The notes under the pieces are model-generated. The model saw only the letters and a program-made list of their open reading frames with translations, did no database searches and had not been told where the DNA came from. From Bacillota bacterium (lineage in GTDB: Bacteria > Bacillota > Thermosediminibacteria > Thermosediminibacterales > Thermosediminibacteraceae), in contig QGUT01000052.1 in the NCBI GenBank assembly GCA_003242255.1, positions 1 to 9,955 on the forward strand: 9,955 nucleotides of DNA, read 5' to 3'. A program made the translations under genes and the position numbers. Positions 6,377 through 9,955 of this stretch are shown here, piece by piece; the first letter of the stretch is position 1; every line of letters starts with the position of its first letter.

Positions 6377-7174
6377 TTAGATCAATTCCTTTTTGATGAG
6401 AAATTCCATGATTTTATCAACCGCTTCCTCCAAACTTTTTTCGTCGTTTACAGTTATCATTTCTCCTTCCCTTGTGACCTTTGGCGTAAATATCTTTACA
6501 ACCCTCGTGGGCGACCCTTTAAGGCCTATATTTTCTTCATCTACGCCTATATCTTGTGGCCCCCATACGGGAATTTCCACACCTTTAGCCCTGAGTTTTC
6601 CGCGAAGGGTGGGAAGCCTGGGATCGCTTATCTCTTTTACGACGGTCAGCACCGCCGGAAGTTTGAGTTCTAATTCCTCATAGCCGCCCTCGACAAGACG
6701 CCTTACTTGGATTTTTCCTTCATCAATCGATATTATTTCACTGGTAAAGGTAGAAAGCGGCAGGTCCAGAAAGGATGCGATTCCCGGGCCTACCTGGCCG
6801 GTATCTCCATCGGTGGCTCTTTCCCCGCAAATCACAAGGTCGAAATCTCCAATTTTTTTAATAGCATGGGCGAGGACGCACGATGTTGCCCAGGTATCGG
6901 AACCAGCAAATTTCTTATCCGAAAGCAGCACGCCGTCATCGCATCCCATGGCAATGGCCTCTTTTATGGCCTCTAAAGCCTTCTCCGGCCCCATGGATAT
7001 GACGATTACCTGGCCTCCTGACTTTTCTTTCAATCTTATAGCTTCTTCGATCGCATATAAGTCCAGCGGATTAATTATGCTTTCCACGCCTTCCCTCACC
7101 ATTGTCCCCGTCTTGGGGTCCATTTTGACATTGCTCGTTTCGGGAACTTGTTTTATTGGTACAACTATCTTCAT
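6377..7174 (-). CDS. etfB: Electron transfer flavoprotein beta subunit (LctB-like)
   Basis: Beta subunit of the Etf, expected to carry the bifurcating FAD and to exchange electrons with NAD(H). 265 residues with the start MKIVVPIKQVPET, MGPEKALEAIKEAIAMG (61-77), and the nucleotide-binding loop ERATDGDTGQVGP (118-130), a form seen in bifurcating EtfB proteins, where ordinary EtfB binds AMP. The later ISDPRLPTLRGKLRAK (182-197) fits the family signature. The ATG at 7174 was chosen because GGAG lies eight bases before it; a GTG three codons upstream sits almost on the ribosome site. With EtfA and LctD it should catalyse: lactate, two NAD+ and reduced ferredoxin give pyruvate and two NADH. The bifurcating role is inferred from motif and operon. 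Confidence 0.92.
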   Translation of the reverse strand: MKIVVPIKQVPETSNVKMDPKTGTMVREGVESIINPLDLYAIEEAIRLKEKSGGQVIVISMGPEKALEAIKEAIAMGCDDGVLLSDKKFAGSDTWATSCVLAHAIKKIGDFDLVICGERATDGDTGQVGPGIASFLDLPLSTFTSEIISIDEGKIQVRRLVEGGYEELELKLPAVLTVVKEISDPRLPTLRGKLRAKGVEIPVWGPQDIGVDEENIGLKGSPTRVVKIFTPKVTREGEMITVNDEKSLEEAVDKIMEFLIKKELI

Positions 7175-7221
7175 TATGGACACTCCTCTCCCTTTATATT
7201 TAAAAAATAATTTTTTATGCT

Positions 7222-7235
7222 CAACTGGCCTGACG
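7222..7235 (-). promoter_or_regulatory. Possible second regulator site before etfB
   Basis: In the 76-base gap between permease and etfB the minus strand reads CGTCAGGCCAGTTG. This repeats most of GTCAGACCAGTTG from the operator upstream of the permease and matches the 11-base palindrome there at 8 positions. Next to it lies an A/T palindrome (7202-7216). No clear promoter was found in the gap, so this is only a weak candidate for internal control of the operon. Confidence 0.25.
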
Positions 7236-7250
7236 TTAGATGCTTTACAT

Positions 7251-8843
7251 TTAAATTATGCTTTCCATCGCCAATACCAAAACGCCAAGCAGCAACGCAT
7301 AGATAAGACAGTAAGGTATAGTCGATTTTAATATTTCTCCCTCTTTTCCTAAAAGCCCCGTGGCTGACGCAGCTACGGCGATGCTCTGGGGAGATATCAT
7401 TTTCCCGGCCGTGGCTCCCACTGTGTTTGCCGATGCTATCCAGGCCGGATTCGCGTTTATCTGTAGTGCCGTCTGCTTTTGCAGCGCTCCAAAAAGGATG
7501 TTTGAGGATGTATCGCTACCCGTTATGAACGTCCCCAGTGCCCCGATCAATGGGGATATAAACGGATACACCTTTCCGGCTGCATTGGCCAAAGCTATTG
7601 CCAGCACTGAAACCATTCCGCTATAGTCCATAATTTTTGCCATTGCAACTATTGACGAAACAACGGCTATCGTTGGAGCAAGTTGTTTTACCGTTTTCAT
7701 AAGCACAACCGCAAGGTTTTTTATGCTGCTTTTCTGCACCAGCCCCCCGACTATCGCTGATATAAACATAATGGTTCCCGGTGTGTTAATCCATTGAAAT
7801 ACGAGGGGTTTGGCTTCCGGGCCGAAATATACCTGCACTTTAGTAAATATATCCCCAAGAAATTTGAATTGTGGAAGGAGATTAACCGACATGATTAATA
7901 CCAGCAATACGATATAAGGTGTCCAGGCAACAAACTGTTTTTTCGCACTCATATTTTCTTCCTTTTGAACCATCGATTTGGTAGAAGCTATTTCGTATTT
8001 TGCCTTTTCGCCGGGAAAAACCCAGATGTCTTTAATCGGTTTGAGCCTCGCATAAATAGCCACAGCTAACAGGGAGGATAGGGAGCCGATGATAGCCGCC
8101 ATTTCGGGCCCTATGTAAACCGCGCCCAATGTCTGGAAGGCTGCAAAAGAAATACCGCTCACTAGGCAGATATCAAAGACATCTTTTAGACCTTTTAATG
8201 ACTTCGTCATCACGACAACGAGCACAAAAGGCAGTACAACGATAAATGGCACAAGCTGATAGGCGGTATATGCCGACAGGATCTCTTCCGAAAGTCCCGT
8301 CACCTGAGCAAGGGTAATGACCGGGATGCCAATACCGCCGAAAGCAACAGGTACGGTATTTGCAATAAGACAGATCACCGAAGCAAAAAGGGGGTCAAAC
8401 CCTATACCTGCCAATAAACTTGCCGGAATGGCAACGGCGGTGCCAAAGCCTGCCGCTGCTTCTAAAAAACCGCCAAAAGAAAAGGCGATTAAAAGGGCCT
8501 GCACCCTTCTGTCGGGCGATATCTTTGCAAGGGTATCGTTTATAACTCTCATGTTACCAGTCTCTACAGTAACGTTGTACGTGTAGATCGCCGCGATTAT
8601 TACCCATGCGATCGGCCAAAGTCCTGTGAGTATTCCTTCTAAAATGGCCTGAAAGGCAAAATTAAGCGGCATCTCCCAAACCGTACTACTAATTACAAAG
8701 GCGAGCAAAACCGAAATAACCGCCGCCCAATATGCCTTTATTTTAAACCAGCCCAAACCTACCAAAAGCCAAAGAAGGGGTATAAAGGCCACAATAGCGG
8801 ATAGATAAACATTTGCCAAAGGGTTTTGAACCGGGTACCACAT
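7251..8843 (-). CDS. lctP: Lactate permease, LctP/LldP family
   Basis: Membrane carrier that brings lactate into the cell, probably with protons. 530 residues and about a dozen hydrophobic helices. Family hallmarks are GGFLEAAAGFGTAVAIPASL, LIANTVPVAFGGIGIPV, and near the C-terminus FITGSDTSSNILFGALQ and TVGATAGKMISPQSIAVA. The ATG at 8843 was chosen because AAGGAGGG lies six bases before it; an in-frame GTG six codons upstream starts ahead of that ribosome site. It is the first gene after the regulator and opens the catabolic operon, as expected for control by its substrate. It corresponds to lctE of Acetobacterium woodii, which there lies after the dehydrogenase. Lactate is favoured over glycolate by LarA in the same operon. 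Confidence 0.93.
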   Translation of the reverse strand: MWYPVQNPLANVYLSAIVAFIPLLWLLVGLGWFKIKAYWAAVISVLLAFVISSTVWEMPLNFAFQAILEGILTGLWPIAWVIIAAIYTYNVTVETGNMRVINDTLAKISPDRRVQALLIAFSFGGFLEAAAGFGTAVAIPASLLAGIGFDPLFASVICLIANTVPVAFGGIGIPVITLAQVTGLSEEILSAYTAYQLVPFIVVLPFVLVVVMTKSLKGLKDVFDICLVSGISFAAFQTLGAVYIGPEMAAIIGSLSSLLAVAIYARLKPIKDIWVFPGEKAKYEIASTKSMVQKEENMSAKKQFVAWTPYIVLLVLIMSVNLLPQFKFLGDIFTKVQVYFGPEAKPLVFQWINTPGTIMFISAIVGGLVQKSSIKNLAVVLMKTVKQLAPTIAVVSSIVAMAKIMDYSGMVSVLAIALANAAGKVYPFISPLIGALGTFITGSDTSSNILFGALQKQTALQINANPAWIASANTVGATAGKMISPQSIAVAASATGLLGKEGEILKSTIPYCLIYALLLGVLVLAMESII

Positions 8844-8862
8844 TACATTCCCTCCTTCCACT

Positions 8863-8895
8863 AAAAAAATTACTTAAAGCGAGGTGAGTAATTTT
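8863..8895 (-). terminator. A/T-rich hairpin in the permease leader
   Basis: AAAATTACT and AGTAATTTT (8887-8895 and 8866-8874) form a nine-base-pair stem with a 12-base loop. On the minus strand a run of seven T (8869-8863) overlaps and follows the stem's end, just before the permease ribosome site. It could weaken read-through into lctP or act in a leader. The low GC makes it a doubtful terminator. Confidence 0.3.
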
Positions 8896-8909
8896 GTCTG
8901 ATGGTTTGA

Positions 8910-8920
8910 TGGTCAGACCA
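8910..8920. promoter_or_regulatory. Predicted GntR/FadR-type operator
   Basis: TGGTCAGACCA is a perfect palindrome around one central base and fits the pattern T-N-G-T-N3-A-C-N-A known for FadR-subfamily regulators, which includes lactate regulators such as LldR. It lies in the gap between the regulator gene and lctP, 67 bases before the permease start. A second, overlapping inverted repeat, GTCTGA (8896-8901) with TCAGAC (8913-8918), shares half of it. No convincing promoter was found; a weak TGGTCT-N18-CAAAAT pair on the minus strand would place the operator over the -35. Confidence 0.6.
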
Positions 8921-8934
8921 GTTGGCTACATAAA

Positions 8935-8961
8935 TTTGGAAAGCAATATCTGCTTCCCAAA
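8935..8961 (-). terminator. Hairpin directly after the gntR stop
   Basis: On the minus strand TTTGGGAAGCA and TGCTTTCCAAA pair over 11 positions, with one G-U pair and a five-base loop. It starts immediately after the gntR stop codon. Only a short AT-rich stretch without a full T-run follows, so it may be a leaky terminator or a stabilising 3' end. It separates the regulator from the permease operon. Confidence 0.45.
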
Positions 8962-8962
8962 A

Positions 8963-9670
8963 TTAATTTTCACTTTTAATTTCTTTTAACCTTTGCTGAA
9001 CAAAATTTATGTGTTCCAGAACGTGCTGCCTCGCCTCTTCCGGCTTTCCGTTTGCTATGCTTTCATAGATGTTTTTATGCTGCAGGTACAAAATCTTCAT
9101 ATTTTCCGGATTACTCACCAGCCGCTCCCTAGCATTCGAAATGTAGTTGTCAATCCCGGTCGATATAGCTTCAACTATGTAATACAAGATCTTATTTTTC
9201 GAAGCCTTACATAAGGTCCTGTGAAAATTCCTATCTGCATACGCATTTTGGTTTTCATCAAACTCTGGCCCCATCATGTCGAAATATTTTTTAAGCTCGG
9301 CGATTGATTCTTTATCCTGCTTGTGAGCTGCTATATAGGCGCTTTCGCTTTCTAATATCCTTCTTAACTCTATAAAATCCGTTTCATCATTTTCAAGCGC
9401 AATGGCAAGCGAGAGCGTTTCTATAATTGCCGACGAGACATCGTTGACTATATAGGTGCCTTCCCCCGGCTTTGTCTCTACTACTCCAAGCACATCAAGG
9501 GCAGATAACGCCTCGCGGACCGCCGCCCTGCTGACCCCAAGTATGCTGGATAATTCCCTTTCCGAAGGTAATTTTGTGCCTTTCTTCAAATTCCCTTTAT
9601 ATATGTTTTCTTTCATCTGCCTAATAACATTTTCGTAAACTTTTTCCGATTTTATAGGTTTGAAATCCAT
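8963..9670 (-). CDS. GntR/FadR-family regulator of lactate use (LctA/LldR type)
   Basis: DNA-binding regulator, 235 residues, probably controlling the lactate operon it precedes. The N-terminal winged helix (about 8-76) has the family sequence LPSERELSSILGVSRAAVRE followed by the wing GEGTYIV. The C-terminal all-helical FCD domain (about 98-225) binds the effector. Asp146, His150, His198 and His220 form the usual FCD metal site that holds a carboxylate ligand, so lactate is a plausible effector. The ATG at 9670 has AAGGAG nine bases upstream and a promoter at 9692-9720. A palindrome of the FadR type lies just downstream in the lctP upstream region. Repression relieved by lactate is an inference from relatives; relatives can also activate. 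Confidence 0.9.
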   Translation of the reverse strand: MDFKPIKSEKVYENVIRQMKENIYKGNLKKGTKLPSERELSSILGVSRAAVREALSALDVLGVVETKPGEGTYIVNDVSSAIIETLSLAIALENDETDFIELRRILESESAYIAAHKQDKESIAELKKYFDMMGPEFDENQNAYADRNFHRTLCKASKNKILYYIVEAISTGIDNYISNARERLVSNPENMKILYLQHKNIYESIANGKPEEARQHVLEHINFVQQRLKEIKSEN

Positions 9671-9691
9671 GTTAAAACTCTCCTTACTATT

Positions 9692-9720
9692 ATTGTATTA
9701 CTGAAAATTAATTAATGCAA
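9692..9720 (-). promoter_or_regulatory. Promoter of the GntR-family regulator gene
   Basis: On the minus strand TTGCAT (9720-9715) and TACAAT (9697-9692) are 17 bases apart, and the ATG follows 21 bases after the -10 box. The -10 has one mismatch and the -35 three. The promoter begins about 25 bases inside the IS-side tandem repeat, so the element did not remove it. Confidence 0.55.
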
Positions 9721-9745
9721 GATAAAATTTAAATTAACTAATCAA

Positions 9746-9767
9746 CTTAAATTGCACTTAAATTGCA
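9746..9767. repeat. Perfect 11-bp tandem repeat at the IS edge
   Basis: CTTAAATTGCA occurs twice without a gap (9746-9756 and 9757-9767). The second copy overlaps the presumed IS terminus. It could be part of the terminal sequence, a trace of the insertion event, or a binding site ahead of the gntR promoter. Confidence 0.5.
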
Positions 9768-9955
9768 ATATTAAATGCGACACATTTTTTTGGAAACCCG
9801 AATGATGTTGGGTTTCTCAATCATGAACTTTGAAATTTAGAAGTTAGCCGCTTTATTTCCTGGAAAAAGAGCTCTGCTGGCTGCCGGTAACCCAGGATTT
9901 TTCTGGGCAGGGTATTACACCAATTCTGCACCCGTTCGATTTGTGAAAACGATAA
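9758..9955 (-). mobile_element. 3' end of an IS30-family element
   Basis: It contains the transposase C-terminus (9821-9955), then a small hairpin GAAACCC ... GGGTTTC (9793-9799 with 9810-9816), and then, reading leftwards on the minus strand, TGTCGCATTTAAT...GCAATTTAA (9782-9758), taken as the terminal inverted repeat. The same layout occurs mirrored at positions 1-123. The rest of the element lies beyond the window. The exact last base is not certain, because no target duplication can be checked here. Confidence 0.7.
9821..9955 (-). CDS. IS30-family transposase, C-terminal part only
   Basis: Forty-four codons open at the window edge and end in TGA (9823-9821). The sequence includes RVQNWCNTLPRKILGYRQP, then AELFFQEIKRLTS. 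This matches the IS30 transposase C-terminus, where an R-V-Q helix leads into N-x-x-P-R-K-x-L-G-[FY]-x-[TQ]-P-x-E-[LV]-F. The catalytic DDE core would lie to the right of the window, so activity cannot be judged. The gene runs toward the lactate locus and ends about 40 bases before the presumed terminal repeat. Confidence 0.8.
   Translation of the reverse strand, partial: LSFSQIERVQNWCNTLPRKILGYRQPAELFFQEIKRLTSKFQSS

Noticed and set aside
7175..7183. GTG start for etfB
   Set aside because: It abuts the ribosome site; the ATG three codons later has a properly spaced GGAG and begins with the family-typical MKIVVPIKQVP.
8844..8861. GTG start for the permease
   Set aside because: It lies upstream of the AAGGAGGG that serves the ATG at 8843, so translation from the GTG is unlikely.
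9793..9816. GAAACCC/GGGTTTC hairpin as a terminator of the right-hand transposase
   Set aside because: On the minus strand it is followed by a run of A, not T, and the stem is only seven base pairs. It is better seen as part of the IS end.
1..9955. CRISPR arrays, tRNA or rRNA genes
   Set aside because: No regularly spaced repeats, cloverleaf-like segments or rRNA-like sequence were seen on either strand.

Overview
The window reads as one catabolic island of an anaerobic, moderately low-GC Gram-positive bacterium, most likely a clostridial or Thermoanaerobacter-like Firmicute. The grounds are strong GGAGG ribosome sites, sigma-A promoters, rho-independent terminators and an electron-bifurcating type of lactate dehydrogenase. 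The taxonomic call is inference. Every intact gene lies on the minus strand, so the window is read here from its right end to its left end.

Right part (9955 to 8862): the last 44 codons of an IS30-type transposase and the end of that element, then a sigma-A promoter, a GntR/FadR-family regulator with a complete FCD metal site, and a hairpin after its stop. The gap before the permease holds a perfect TGGTC-A-GACCA palindrome, which fits the operator pattern of this regulator family, and a second hairpin.

Centre (8843 to 2635): lactate permease, EtfB, EtfA, FAD-dependent lactate dehydrogenase and nickel-dependent lactate racemase (LarA), closely spaced and ended by a strong bidirectional terminator. 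The content matches the lct locus of Acetobacterium woodii (regulator, EtfB, EtfA, dehydrogenase, permease, racemase). The likely scheme is: lactate enters by the permease, LarA interconverts the D and L forms, and the dehydrogenase-Etf complex oxidises lactate to pyruvate with NAD+, paying for the uphill step with reduced ferredoxin. LarA keeps every active-site residue checked, at the same numbers as the Lactobacillus plantarum enzyme.

Left part (2550 to 238): an ECF-type nickel/cobalt transporter (CbiQ, CbiO, CbiM, CbiN-like), whose natural link to the neighbouring genes is nickel for LarA. The transporter looks decayed. The ATPase gene has lost about 100 codons and its reading frame. The CbiM gene has lost about 50 codons in frame, including the segment with a metal-binding histidine. 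CbiM has its own consensus promoter followed by a short leader and a 21-bp terminator hairpin, a layout typical of transcription attenuation.

Left edge (1 to 237): a promoter and the first codons of an unidentified minus-strand gene run into a second IS30-like terminus. The two IS termini face each other across the whole lactate/nickel region. No tRNA, rRNA or CRISPR was seen, and the nickel-pincer cofactor genes larB, larC and larE are not in the window.
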